Assembly (NCBI GenBank): GCA_020555605.1
Contig: JAJCJC010000021.1
Span: 1-42,598, forward strand
Direction of reading: 5' to 3'
Length of the DNA: 42,598 nt
Origin: a bacterium 210917-SL.2.15
Lineage (GTDB): Bacteria > Bacillota > Clostridia > Oscillospirales > Oscillospiraceae
Shown piece after piece: positions 8,735-15,444 of this stretch. How positions within the stretch are numbered: position 1 is the stretch's first letter; each line of letters starts with the position of its first letter. The position numbers and the translations under genes were made by a program. The notes beneath the pieces are model-generated. The model worked only from the letters and a program-made list of their open reading frames with translations, made no database searches and was not told the origin of the DNA.

Positions 8735-8751
8735 GTGGGATCCAAACAGAG

Positions 8752-8796
8752 AAAAAGCCGAAGCCGCGGACCAACCGTCCGTAGCTTCGGCTTTTT
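8752..8796. terminator. Bidirectional terminator between the TerD and AEC genes
   Basis: AAAAAGCCGAAGC (8752-8764) pairs with GCTTCGGCTTTTT (8784-8796), and the loop holds a GGAC/GTCC stem. A/T runs flank both sides. Confidence 0.88.
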
Positions 8797-8814
8797 CTAT
8801 AGATAGTGGCAGAT

Positions 8815-9750
8815 TTAAGGCAGAGACACTATCGTCTGCGTGAGGACGATGATGACCGGCATGGTGAGAATAGAGAGCAACGTGCTCAGGGATACCAAGG
8901 CAACGGACAATTCTGAGTCCTGTCCGTAAATCACGGAGAACATGGTGCAGATTGCGGCTACCGGGGCACACAGAGCGACCATGCAGGCAATGAGAGCCAT
9001 GGCGTTCATACCGGTTGCGATGCCTAGTCCCAGACCGATCAGCGGCAGGATGACAAGCCGTTCAGCAATGGTAAGCCAGGCCCGGAAATCCCGGAAAACG
9101 ACGGAGAGCTTTGCATGAGACAGGTGGTAACCAATGACGACCATCGGAATGGGGGTATTCAACGCGGCCAAGTAATCGACGGGGGCGTTGATTAGCGAGG
9201 GCAGAGTGGAGGAGGTGAAAAACAGGATCACGCCGATCGTGACGCCGATGATGCCCGGATTGGTAATCAGCTTGCGCAGGGACAGCAGCTGTCGGTTCCG
9301 GCTCATCATATACAGGCCCAGCGTCCAGTTCATAATATTGAATACTGCCAGAAAAGCCGCGCCGAAAAACATGCCGTCTGGCCCCAGCAGGGCGCCTTCC
9401 AGAGGAAGGGCCATAAAGCCGCAGTTGGAAAAAATGGCAGCGAAACGGTACACACTCTCGCGCTCGGGCTGCTGGTCGTGCAGTGTCGCGCGGGCGAGAA
9501 AATAGCCGATAAAGGTTGTGACGACGGCAAAGAGGACAGCCTGCAGAAAAGCGCCCGCGAGAGCGGCGTCAAATTCGCGCTGCAGGGATTGGATCATCAC
9601 GCAGGGGGTGACGATATAGAGCACGAAATCCGTCATACCGGTGACGGCGGTGTCCGCCAAAAATTTTGTTTTTCCGCAGACAAAACCGACTCCGATCAGA
9701 AGAAACAAAATGACGACCTGCTGGCTGACGGTAAGGAAGCTGGTAAGCAT
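8815..9750 (-). CDS. AEC-family (auxin efflux carrier type) transporter
   Basis: A 311-residue membrane protein with about ten hydrophobic segments in two halves around a short cytosolic loop (YMMSRNRQLLSLRK, about residues 147-160). The N-terminal FLLIGVGFVCGK and the motif FSNCGFMALPL are typical of AEC carriers. Bacterial members move malate, malonate or other small organic acids, so a fermentation-acid role is plausible. The ATG at 9750 has AGAGAAGG upstream and its own sigma-A promoter at 9781-9809. The hairpin at 9840-9874 separates it from the Rex-type operator further upstream. Confidence 0.85.
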   Translation of the reverse strand: MLTSFLTVSQQVVILFLLIGVGFVCGKTKFLADTAVTGMTDFVLYIVTPCVMIQSLQREFDAALAGAFLQAVLFAVVTTFIGYFLARATLHDQQPERESVYRFAAIFSNCGFMALPLEGALLGPDGMFFGAAFLAVFNIMNWTLGLYMMSRNRQLLSLRKLITNPGIIGVTIGVILFFTSSTLPSLINAPVDYLAALNTPIPMVVIGYHLSHAKLSVVFRDFRAWLTIAERLVILPLIGLGLGIATGMNAMALIACMVALCAPVAAICTMFSVIYGQDSELSVALVSLSTLLSILTMPVIIVLTQTIVSLP

Positions 9751-9780
9751 GCAAAAACCTTCTCTCTAAAATATCAACTT

Positions 9781-9809
9781 ATTATAAAAAGAATTTGTGC
9801 AATATGCAA
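9781..9809 (-). promoter_or_regulatory. Sigma-A promoter of the AEC gene
   Basis: On the minus strand TTGCAT and TATAAT are separated by 17 bp, about 30 bp before the AEC start codon. Confidence 0.78.
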
Positions 9810-9839
9810 TAGGGGACGCTTGAAAAATTGTATAAAACG

Positions 9840-9874
9840 AAAAAACAGCCAATGGAAAACATTGGCTGTTTTTT
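9840..9874. terminator. Strong terminator between the AEC promoter and the Rex-site region
   Basis: A perfect 15-bp stem (9840-9854 with 9860-9874) with a GAAAA loop. Its ends are A6 and T6, so it can terminate in both directions. On the minus strand it lies upstream of the AEC promoter and would end any transcript starting near 10100. Confidence 0.85.
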
Positions 9875-10075
9875 CGTGTGACAGATAGAAAATGAGAGGG
9901 AAAAAGTAAAATGAAGAAAAAGGGAAGCATCCATGGATGCGCAATCGCATTTCATACCGTTCGGCCGCTGTATCGAAAAACGGGCGGCACAGATGCGTGC
10001 GCTGATCCCGTTTTTCCGGCAGTACACGTGTTGACACGGTTGGAAGAGAGGAGCCTGATACAGCCGCCTGACAAA

Positions 10076-10093
10076 TTGTGAATCAATTCACAA
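10076..10093. promoter_or_regulatory. Rex-type redox operator
   Basis: TTGTGAATCAATTCACAA matches the published Rex consensus TTGTGAA-N4-TTCACAA exactly, and the perfect arms extend to 10073-10096. Rex represses fermentation and hydrogenase genes and releases when NADH is high. The same bases also fit a TGTGA-N6-TCACA Crp site, so the binder is inferred. No protein-coding start lies directly downstream on either strand. Confidence 0.65.
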
Positions 10094-10100
10094 TTTATAG

Positions 10101-10133
10101 CTTATATATTATATCTTTGTGCAGAAATGTCAA
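10101..10133 (-). promoter_or_regulatory. Candidate promoter next to the Rex-type operator
   Basis: On the minus strand a perfect TTGACA (10128-10133) is followed by an AT-rich block containing TATAAT at 14 bp and TATATA at 19 bp. Neither spacing is ideal. The palindrome begins directly downstream, where a repressor would block initiation. Confidence 0.4.
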
Positions 10134-10254
10134 TATACAAAATAAATTTTCTATTTTTTAAATAAAAAATAAAAGACAAACTTCCACTGGATTCGCGATA
10201 TCTACAAAAAAGAACAAGGAGTCAAAATGGGGAAGCATGAGTTTCCCCGTTCGA

Positions 10255-11670
10255 TCAGAAGCGGAAGTCCCGCGCGCCCTGTTCGATTTCGCCCAGATAT
10301 TGGAGCACGCGGTCGTGCACCAACTTGCGGGGGATGTTTCCTGTTTCCTGCGCAATGAGCTGTTCGCCGATCTTCCGGGTTTCCGGGGAGGCATAGTCCA
10401 CCAGATATTCTTTCAGTGTCATCAGGGCGTTCGGGTGGCAGCAGTTCTGGATTTCGCCGTTCTTGCACAGAGACATAAACCGGTCGCCGGTGCGGCCGGC
10501 GCGGTAGCAGGCGGTACAGAAGGAGGGGATGTAGTCCATCTCCATCAGCCAGCGCACCACCTCGTCAAGGCTGCGCTGATCCGACACGTCAAATTGGGCA
10601 GTATCCTGGGGGCGCACCGGCTCCTGATAGCCGCCCACGCTGGTGCGGGAGCCGCCGGAGATCTGGGAAATGCCCAAATGCAGCACCCGCTCGCGGGATT
10701 TCTGGCTCTCGCGGGTGGAAACGATCATGCCGGTATATGGTACAGCAATACGGATGCAGGCCACCAGTTTGGCAAAAATATCGTCGTTAACGGCATTGGA
10801 AAAGGTGCCCGGATCGATATCATCAGCGGGACAGATCCGGGGGACACTGATGGTGTGAGGGCCGACGCCGTGGACGGCTTCCAAGTGCTCGGCATGCATT
10901 AAAAGTCCGCAGAATTCATAGCGGTACTGCTCCAGGCCGAACAGTACGCCCAGGCCCACGTCGTCAATACCGCCCTCCATGGCACGGTCCATGGCTTCGG
11001 TATGGTAAGCGTAGTTGTGCTTGGGGCCGGTGGGGTGCAGGGCTTCATAGTTTTCCTTGTTGTAGGTTTCCTGGAACAGGATATAGGTGCCGATACCGGC
11101 GTCGCGGAGTTTGGCGTAATTTTCCACGGTGGTGGCGGCAATGTTTACGTTGACGCGGCGGATGGCGCCGTTTTTATGTTTAATGGAATAGATGGTGCGG
11201 ATGCATTCGAGGATGTAATCAATGGGGTTGTTGACCGGGTCCTCGCCGGCTTCGATAGCCAAGCGTTTGTGGCCCATGTCCTGCAGAGCGATGACTTCCC
11301 GGCGTACCTCTTCCTGGGTCAGCTTTTTGCGGGGGATATGTTTGTTCTGTCCGTGATAGGGGCAGTACACGCAGCCGTTGACGCAGTAGTTGGAAAGATA
11401 CAGTGGTGCGAAAAGAACAATACGGTTGCCGTAAAAATCCTTTTTGATCTGTTCGGCCAGCGCAAAGATTTTCTCGTTTTCCTCATCCAGTTCGCAGGCC
11501 AGCAGTACGGAGGCTTCTCGATGGCTCAAGCCGCGGCAGGCCTTGGCCTTTTCAATGATACTGTCGATCAGCTCTTTGTTTTCCTTATTTTTTTCGGCCC
11601 AATCCAGAGATTCACGGATCTCTTCATCACTAATAAATTCTTCGGCGCGAAGGGATTTCGGATCATACAT
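10255..11670 (-). CDS. hydG: [FeFe]-hydrogenase maturase HydG (radical SAM tyrosine lyase)
   Basis: A 471-residue radical SAM enzyme that cleaves tyrosine to give the CO and CN ligands (as an Fe synthon) of the H-cluster. The SAM-cluster motif CVNGCVYC gives C96, C100 and C103. The C-terminal region has SFCTACYRAGRTGD and a later cysteine (FMSLC), the ligands of the second cluster that carries the dangler iron. Length matches known HydG. The ATG at 11670 has AAAGGAG ten bases before it. hydE is 64 bp upstream in the same direction, so the two are probably co-transcribed. HydF, the third maturase, is not in the window. Confidence 0.95.
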   Translation of the reverse strand: MYDPKSLRAEEFISDEEIRESLDWAEKNKENKELIDSIIEKAKACRGLSHREASVLLACELDEENEKIFALAEQIKKDFYGNRIVLFAPLYLSNYCVNGCVYCPYHGQNKHIPRKKLTQEEVRREVIALQDMGHKRLAIEAGEDPVNNPIDYILECIRTIYSIKHKNGAIRRVNVNIAATTVENYAKLRDAGIGTYILFQETYNKENYEALHPTGPKHNYAYHTEAMDRAMEGGIDDVGLGVLFGLEQYRYEFCGLLMHAEHLEAVHGVGPHTISVPRICPADDIDPGTFSNAVNDDIFAKLVACIRIAVPYTGMIVSTRESQKSRERVLHLGISQISGGSRTSVGGYQEPVRPQDTAQFDVSDQRSLDEVVRWLMEMDYIPSFCTACYRAGRTGDRFMSLCKNGEIQNCCHPNALMTLKEYLVDYASPETRKIGEQLIAQETGNIPRKLVHDRVLQYLGEIEQGARDFRF

Positions 11671-11734
11671 AACGCATAAACTCCTTTTCTTTCTGTTTCA
11701 TTCAAAATCCATGGGATGCAGTTGGGGGGAGGGC

Positions 11735-12826
11735 CTACCCATTCTGCTCAGTGACAATGCCGGCGGATGCGTGCAGCGTGCCGAGCAATGGGCTGTCGCC
11801 CCGGTCCACAGCCCATTCGTAACCAATGGAGGCGAGCCGGCGCTGCAAACAGGAGCGGCATTGCGCCGATTCGTCGCTGGTGCAGATTTTATTGTCGTAG
11901 AGCATGTATTTTTTGCGGACGGAGAGGGGAGACAGGTTCGGCATCACCACGTTGGCGCCGGCCAGGATGCCGCGTTCCCGTCCGTCCACAGCAGCTGTGC
12001 CCAGCGCGGTGGTGGCGGGCAGCAGCACTTGGGGGAGCATCAGGCGCACGCAGGAAAGCAGCAGCAACGTCTGCTCTGTGCTCCCGGAGGACTCCTGTGC
12101 AAAGGGGGTGTCTTTATGGGGCAGAAACGGGCCGATCCCCACCATATGGGGCTGGAGCTGCTGCAGAAACAGCAGATCTTCGGCCAAAGTTTCCGCAGTT
12201 TGGCCAGGCGAGCCGACCATAAAGCCGGCGCCTACCTGGAAGCCGATCTCCTTGAGCGCCCAGAGGCACTCCTTGCGGCGCGTCAGAGACAGTGCGGCGG
12301 GGTGCAGGCGGCGGTAATGTGCTTCATCCGCCGTTTCATGGCGCAGAAGATAGCGGTCCGCGCCGGCTTCGAAAAAGGATTGATAAACACACCGGTCCCG
12401 TTCGCCCACAGAAAGGGTGACAGCGCAGTCGCTCCAGCGTTTTTTGATCGTTTCCACCGTGCGGCAGAGCAGGTCGTCGGAAAAGCCGGCGTCCTCACCG
12501 CCTTGTAGTACAAAGGTGCGAAATCCCAGCGCATATCCTTCGGCGCAGCAGGCGAGAATATCCTCCGGTGCGAGCCGGTAACGCTGGGCTTTTACATTGC
12601 TGCGGCGGATGCCGCAGTAATAGCAGTCGTTCCTGCAATAGTTGGTGAATTCGATCAGGCCGCGGATGTAGATCTTTTTGCCGAACTGGGCGATGGCCTC
12701 GGCCCGGGCGGCTTGGGCCAGACGTTCGGCATCCTGCGCGCCGGCGTCGCGCAGCAGGGCGGCCCATTGCGTTTGATCCAGCCGACGGGTGGAGCAAAGT
12801 TGTTGGATCAGTGTATCAATGTACAT
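11735..12826 (-). CDS. hydE: [FeFe]-hydrogenase maturase HydE (radical SAM)
   Basis: A 363-residue radical SAM protein that processes the HydG-derived iron synthon on the way to the H-cluster di-iron site. The motif NYCRNDCYYCGIR gives C64, C68 and C71. Further landmarks are FVLQGGEDAGF (about residue 105) and VGAGFMVGSPGQT (about residue 210), typical of the HydE/BioB-like barrel. The ATG at 12826 has AGGAG seven bases upstream. It is the first gene of hydE-hydG. A TATACT -10 box with a poor -35 and a palindrome near -41 precede it, suggesting control by an activator, possibly the adjacent Crp/Fnr protein. Confidence 0.93.
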   Translation of the reverse strand: MYIDTLIQQLCSTRRLDQTQWAALLRDAGAQDAERLAQAARAEAIAQFGKKIYIRGLIEFTNYCRNDCYYCGIRRSNVKAQRYRLAPEDILACCAEGYALGFRTFVLQGGEDAGFSDDLLCRTVETIKKRWSDCAVTLSVGERDRCVYQSFFEAGADRYLLRHETADEAHYRRLHPAALSLTRRKECLWALKEIGFQVGAGFMVGSPGQTAETLAEDLLFLQQLQPHMVGIGPFLPHKDTPFAQESSGSTEQTLLLLSCVRLMLPQVLLPATTALGTAAVDGRERGILAGANVVMPNLSPLSVRKKYMLYDNKICTSDESAQCRSCLQRRLASIGYEWAVDRGDSPLLGTLHASAGIVTEQNG

Positions 12827-12860
12827 ATCGTTCTCCTGTTTTGCGTGATCGGTTGTCCCC

Positions 12861-12902
12861 AGTATAACGCAGAACCCGCGTATTTCCGTTGCCTATGCAA
12901 CG
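12861..12902 (-). promoter_or_regulatory. hydE promoter with an activator-like palindrome near -41
   Basis: On the minus strand TATACT (12861-12866) is a good -10 box, but the -35 position (12884-12889, ACGGAA) is poor. A perfect inverted repeat CGTTGC-N4-GCAACG (12887-12902) is centred about 41 bp before the predicted start. That is the classic class II position for Crp/Fnr-type activators. Confidence 0.6.
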
Positions 12903-12941
12903 AAAAAAGAAAAGGCGCTGCACAAATCCTGTGCATGCGCC
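12903..12941 (-). terminator. Terminator of the Crp/Fnr gene
   Basis: GGCGC-TGCACA pairs with TGTGCA-GCGCC (12914-12941), with one bulged base. On the minus strand it is followed by TTTTCTTTTTT (12903-12913). Confidence 0.8.
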
Positions 12942-12950
12942 GCAATCGGT

Positions 12951-13628
12951 TCAGGATTCTCTAGCGTGGTGCAGGAGAAAACGGTTTTTGTGGAATGAGA
13001 GAACACCGTCTCGCTGCATGCGGGACAGTTCCCGGGACAGGGCGGTGCGCTCCACGCCCAGATAGTCCGCCATGGTGCTCCGGTCCATATTCAACGTGAT
13101 CTGCAGGGATTTCTGCTGTTGAACCTGCTGGGAAAAAAAGGTAATAAGTTTTTCGCGGATGGTTTTTTTCGACAGCACCTGGATACGGTCGTTGAAGCGC
13201 AGGCTGCGTTCGGATACAGCGCGCAGAAGATTGACGCCGAAGCGGGCGCACAGGGGATCGGTGAAAAAAGTGTCGTCGCGCAGCGGCGCGCAGTGAAACC
13301 AGAGTACGGCGGTGTTTGCCGTGGCCTCGGCGGTGATGGGGGATTCCGTTACGCCGGAGCAGGCCATGGCTTCGGCAAAAAGGGAGCCGGGCGTCACGTC
13401 GGCCATGACGATATGGTTGCCGTCCACATCGTCCATGAAAACCTGCACCGCGCCAGCCAGCAACAGGCCGAAGCCGCTGATGGGATCGCCGGCGGAAATG
13501 AGATGGCTTCCCCGCTGGTAATGCCGCTCGAACGCGCACAGCAGCGTGCACAGCCGCTCGATTTCTGCTGGTGCCATATCGGCGAAGAGGATCGAATTGT
13601 GTAGCATGCGCTCTTTTGACTGCGGCAT
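12951..13628 (-). CDS. Crp/Fnr-family transcriptional regulator
   Basis: A 225-residue regulator with an N-terminal cyclic-nucleotide-binding-like beta roll (about residues 15-125, including GDPISGFGLLLAG and PGSLFAEA), a dimer helix, and a C-terminal winged HTH. The recognition helix reads GVERTALSREL. The serine and arginine used by FNR are kept, but the glutamate that reads TTGAT or TGTGA sites is replaced by threonine, so the target sequence should differ. No FNR-type N-terminal cysteine cluster is present. The ATG at 13628 is preferred over the longer frame: it has GAGGG nine bases upstream and a sigma-A promoter at 13660-13688. It sits between hydE and the hydrogenase operon, so it probably regulates them. 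Confidence 0.85.
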   Translation of the reverse strand: MPQSKERMLHNSILFADMAPAEIERLCTLLCAFERHYQRGSHLISAGDPISGFGLLLAGAVQVFMDDVDGNHIVMADVTPGSLFAEAMACSGVTESPITAEATANTAVLWFHCAPLRDDTFFTDPLCARFGVNLLRAVSERSLRFNDRIQVLSKKTIREKLITFFSQQVQQQKSLQITLNMDRSTMADYLGVERTALSRELSRMQRDGVLSFHKNRFLLHHARES

Positions 13629-13659
13629 AGTCGATTTCCCTCTTTCTCCTGTTTTTTTC

Positions 13660-13688
13660 AGTATAGCCGAAACCCGCTTTCCCGTCAA
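13660..13688 (-). promoter_or_regulatory. Sigma-A promoter of the Crp/Fnr gene
   Basis: On the minus strand TTGACG and TATACT are separated by 17 bp, about 30 bp before the start codon. Confidence 0.78.
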
Positions 13689-13805
13689 TCTGACAAATCA
13701 TAAGAAACACCCATGGAATCAACAGCAAGATTCTCTGCAAGTATGCACAAAAGATGAATTCAAAATTGTAGAAACTGTAAATACATAGTATTTGTTTATA
13801 AATGA

Positions 13806-13823
13806 TTGTGAAATAATAAACAA
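13806..13823. promoter_or_regulatory. Imperfect Rex-type site upstream of the hydrogenase operon
   Basis: TTGTGAA-ATAA-TAAACAA has a perfect left Rex half-site; the right half differs by one base from the clostridial form TTAACAA. It is about 60 bp upstream of the promoter. An overlapping longer inverted repeat is TTGTTTAT (13793-13800) with ATAAACAA (13816-13823). Confidence 0.4.
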
Positions 13824-13884
13824 CTTGTGTGACGAATTGTACAAAAAAACGAAAAATAAAAAAATAATTTTGTCACTGCGCGTA

Positions 13885-13913
13885 TGGACGTGTCAAAGGG
13901 ATGCTTTTATAAT
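13885..13913 (+). promoter_or_regulatory. Sigma-A promoter of the hydrogenase operon
   Basis: TGGACG and a perfect TATAAT are separated by 17 bp, about 60 bp upstream of the hydC start. Confidence 0.65.
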
Positions 13914-13975
13914 AATAAAAGTATTTTGTTCTTTTTATGGGAGGAAAAGGTCAAAAGGAAACAGGAGGTTGTAAA

Positions 13976-14470
13976 ATGGCAGAAAAAAAGTGCACCGTTC
14001 CCTTTCAGGGAACGGCAGAGCAGGAAGCCGAGTTGATGCAGGTCATTTCTGAACTGAAGGAAGAGAAGGGGTCCCTGATGCCCATCATGCAGCGGGCTCA
14101 GGATATTTATGGTTATCTTCCCATCGAAGTGCAGACGATGATCTCCGATGCCACCGGTCACCCGCTGGAGGAAATTTATGGAATTTCCACATTCTATTCC
14201 ATGTTCAATCTGAACCCCAAGGGAAAGTACAAGGTGTCGGTTTGTCTGGGCACTGCGTGCTATGTCAAAGGCTCCGGCGACATTTATGAGCGTCTGAAGG
14301 AAGAACTGGGCATCGACGGCGGCGAATGCACTGCCGACGGCAAGTTTTCGCTGGACGCCTGCCGCTGCGTGGGCGCCTGCGGCCTGGCCCCGGTACTGAT
14401 GATCAACGACGAGGTGTTCGGCCGCCTGACGGCGGACGAAGTGCCCGATATTCTCAAGAAGTTCGACTAA
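13976..14470 (+). CDS. hydC: NADH-dependent [FeFe]-hydrogenase gamma subunit (HydC/NuoE-like)
   Basis: A 164-residue thioredoxin-like [2Fe-2S] protein, the NuoE/HydC subunit of multimeric hydrogenases. Cluster ligands are C90 and C95 (VCLGTAC) and C131 and C135 (CVGAC), the typical spacing. It passes electrons between the NuoF-like subunit and the rest of the complex. The ATG at 13976 has a perfect ACAGGAGG eight bases upstream; the longer frame from 13937 overlaps the leader. It is the first gene of a five-gene operon with gaps of 4, 23, 17 and 18 bp. Confidence 0.92.
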   Translation: MAEKKCTVPFQGTAEQEAELMQVISELKEEKGSLMPIMQRAQDIYGYLPIEVQTMISDATGHPLEEIYGISTFYSMFNLNPKGKYKVSVCLGTACYVKGSGDIYERLKEELGIDGGECTADGKFSLDACRCVGACGLAPVLMINDEVFGRLTADEVPDILKKFD

Positions 14471-14474
14471 AGCC

Positions 14475-15032
14475 ATGATGCCCGAAATTGCGCTGAACAT
14501 TCTGGATGTGGCGGAGAATTCCGTGCGCGCCGGAGCGAAGGTGATCACCATCACCGTGGAGATCGACGAAGCGGCGGACACGCTGGGCGTGACCATCGCC
14601 GACGACGGCTGCGGGATGAGTGAGGAACAGACTGCGCATGTAACCGATCCCTTTTTCACCACCCGCACCACTCGGGCGGTGGGGCTGGGCGTGCCCTTTT
14701 TCAAGCAGGCTGCCGAGCTGAGTGGCGGGAGCTTTTCCATCGTCTCCCGCCTGGGTGAGGGAACCACGGTGCATGCGGTATTCGGCCTGCGGAGCATCGA
14801 CCGGATGCCCTTGGGCGACGTGAGCGGTGTGATCCACGATCTGGTGACGTTTCACCCGGAAACGGACGTTTGCTACACCTATCGGTTCAACGGCAGGGCA
14901 TTCACCATGGACACGCGCCGGTTCCGCGAGGTGCTCGGCGGCGTGCGACTGGACGCGCCGGAGGTTTCGGATTATATCGCCGAATATTTGCGCGAGAATC
15001 AGCAGGAAACCGACGGCGGCGCTGTGATTTAA
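14475..15032 (+). CDS. Stand-alone GHKL (histidine-kinase-like) ATPase in the hydrogenase operon
   Basis: A 185-residue soluble protein. Residues 1-110 form an HATPase_c domain: the N-box ILDVAENSVRAG (about 9-20), the G1 box DDGCGM (about 54-59), the F-like PFFTT, and the G2-like AVGLGVPFFKQ. There is no phosphoacceptor-histidine dimerisation domain, sensor domain or membrane segment. The C-terminal 75 residues are of unknown type. It starts four bases after hydC, suggesting translational coupling. Its place between subunit genes suggests a regulatory or signalling role tied to the hydrogenase. Anti-sigma-like kinase activity or phosphotransfer are both possible; neither is shown. Confidence 0.8.
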   Translation: MMPEIALNILDVAENSVRAGAKVITITVEIDEAADTLGVTIADDGCGMSEEQTAHVTDPFFTTRTTRAVGLGVPFFKQAAELSGGSFSIVSRLGEGTTVHAVFGLRSIDRMPLGDVSGVIHDLVTFHPETDVCYTYRFNGRAFTMDTRRFREVLGGVRLDAPEVSDYIAEYLRENQQETDGGAVI

Positions 15033-15055
15033 GAGATTTTAGGAGGGTTTGCGAT

Positions 15056-15427
15056 ATGAAATCGTTGGAAGAACTCAAAGCGATCCGTGAACGGATGCAG
15101 GGAGAGATCGGCGTGCGCAAAGCGGACGCCAACGAGACCCGTGTGGTTGTCGGCATGGCTACCTGCGGTATTGCCAGCGGCGCCCGGCCGGTGCTCAATC
15201 GTCTGGCGGAGCTGGTGCGGGAAAAGGGCCTGAGCAATGTGGTCGTCACACAGACCGGCTGCATCGGTCTGTGCCAGTATGAGCCGATTGTGGAAGTGTT
15301 TGCGCCCGGCAAGGAGAAGGTCACCTACATCAAGATGACGCCGGAGAAAGCGGAAGAAGTGGTAGAACAGCATCTGATGCGGGGCTTGATCCTGACCAAG
15401 TACACCCTGCAGAACGTGAATCTGTAA
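15056..15427 (+). CDS. Small [2Fe-2S] thioredoxin-like ferredoxin of the hydrogenase operon
   Basis: A 123-residue thioredoxin-like [2Fe-2S] protein. The N-terminal 40 residues include a helix (LEELKAIRERMQ). The cluster motifs are MATCGIASGA and TQTGCIGLCQYEP, so only three of the usual four cysteines are at canonical places: C-x-x-x-x-A replaces the second ligand, while CIGLC supplies two. It resembles the N-terminal domain of HydB and is found beside it in many clostridial operons. It may be an extra electron carrier or a scaffold. The start has AGGAGGG eight bases upstream. Confidence 0.82.
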   Translation: MKSLEELKAIRERMQGEIGVRKADANETRVVVGMATCGIASGARPVLNRLAELVREKGLSNVVVTQTGCIGLCQYEPIVEVFAPGKEKVTYIKMTPEKAEEVVEQHLMRGLILTKYTLQNVNL

Positions 15428-15444
15428 GCGGGGGGAATGAAGAG

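Larger units (their letters stand above)
9840..10100 (-). ncRNA. Candidate small structured transcript under a Rex-type operator
   Basis: This gap of about 500 bp (9751-10254) has no convincing gene. On the minus strand it contains a TTGACA box and AT-rich -10-like sequences (10101-10133), then a perfect Rex-type palindrome (10076-10093). A long-range perfect stem follows (9975-9984 with 10007-10016, GAAAAACGGG/CCCGTTTTTC), and then a strong terminator (9840-9874). The implied transcript is about 220-260 nt. No ORF within it has a ribosome binding site, and the longest frames run through the terminator. A plus-strand ORF (9911-10081, about 56 codons) is also possible but has only a distant AGAGGG. 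The RNA is inferred from signals only. Confidence 0.35.

Noticed and set aside
9774..10037. Minus-strand ORF of 87 codons in the Rex gap
   Set aside because: It has no ribosome binding site, runs through the strong terminator hairpin, and has no recognisable domain.
9911..10081. Plus-strand ORF of about 56 codons (MKKKGSIHGC...)
   Set aside because: Only a distant AGAGGG precedes it, it has no promoter, and its composition is not protein-like. It is kept only as a possibility in the gap entry.
10076..10093. Reading the palindrome as a Crp site (TGTGA-N6-TCACA)
   Set aside because: It fits by sequence, but the full 18 bp matches the Rex consensus, and the local Crp/Fnr protein has a changed recognition helix. 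Rex is preferred but not proven.
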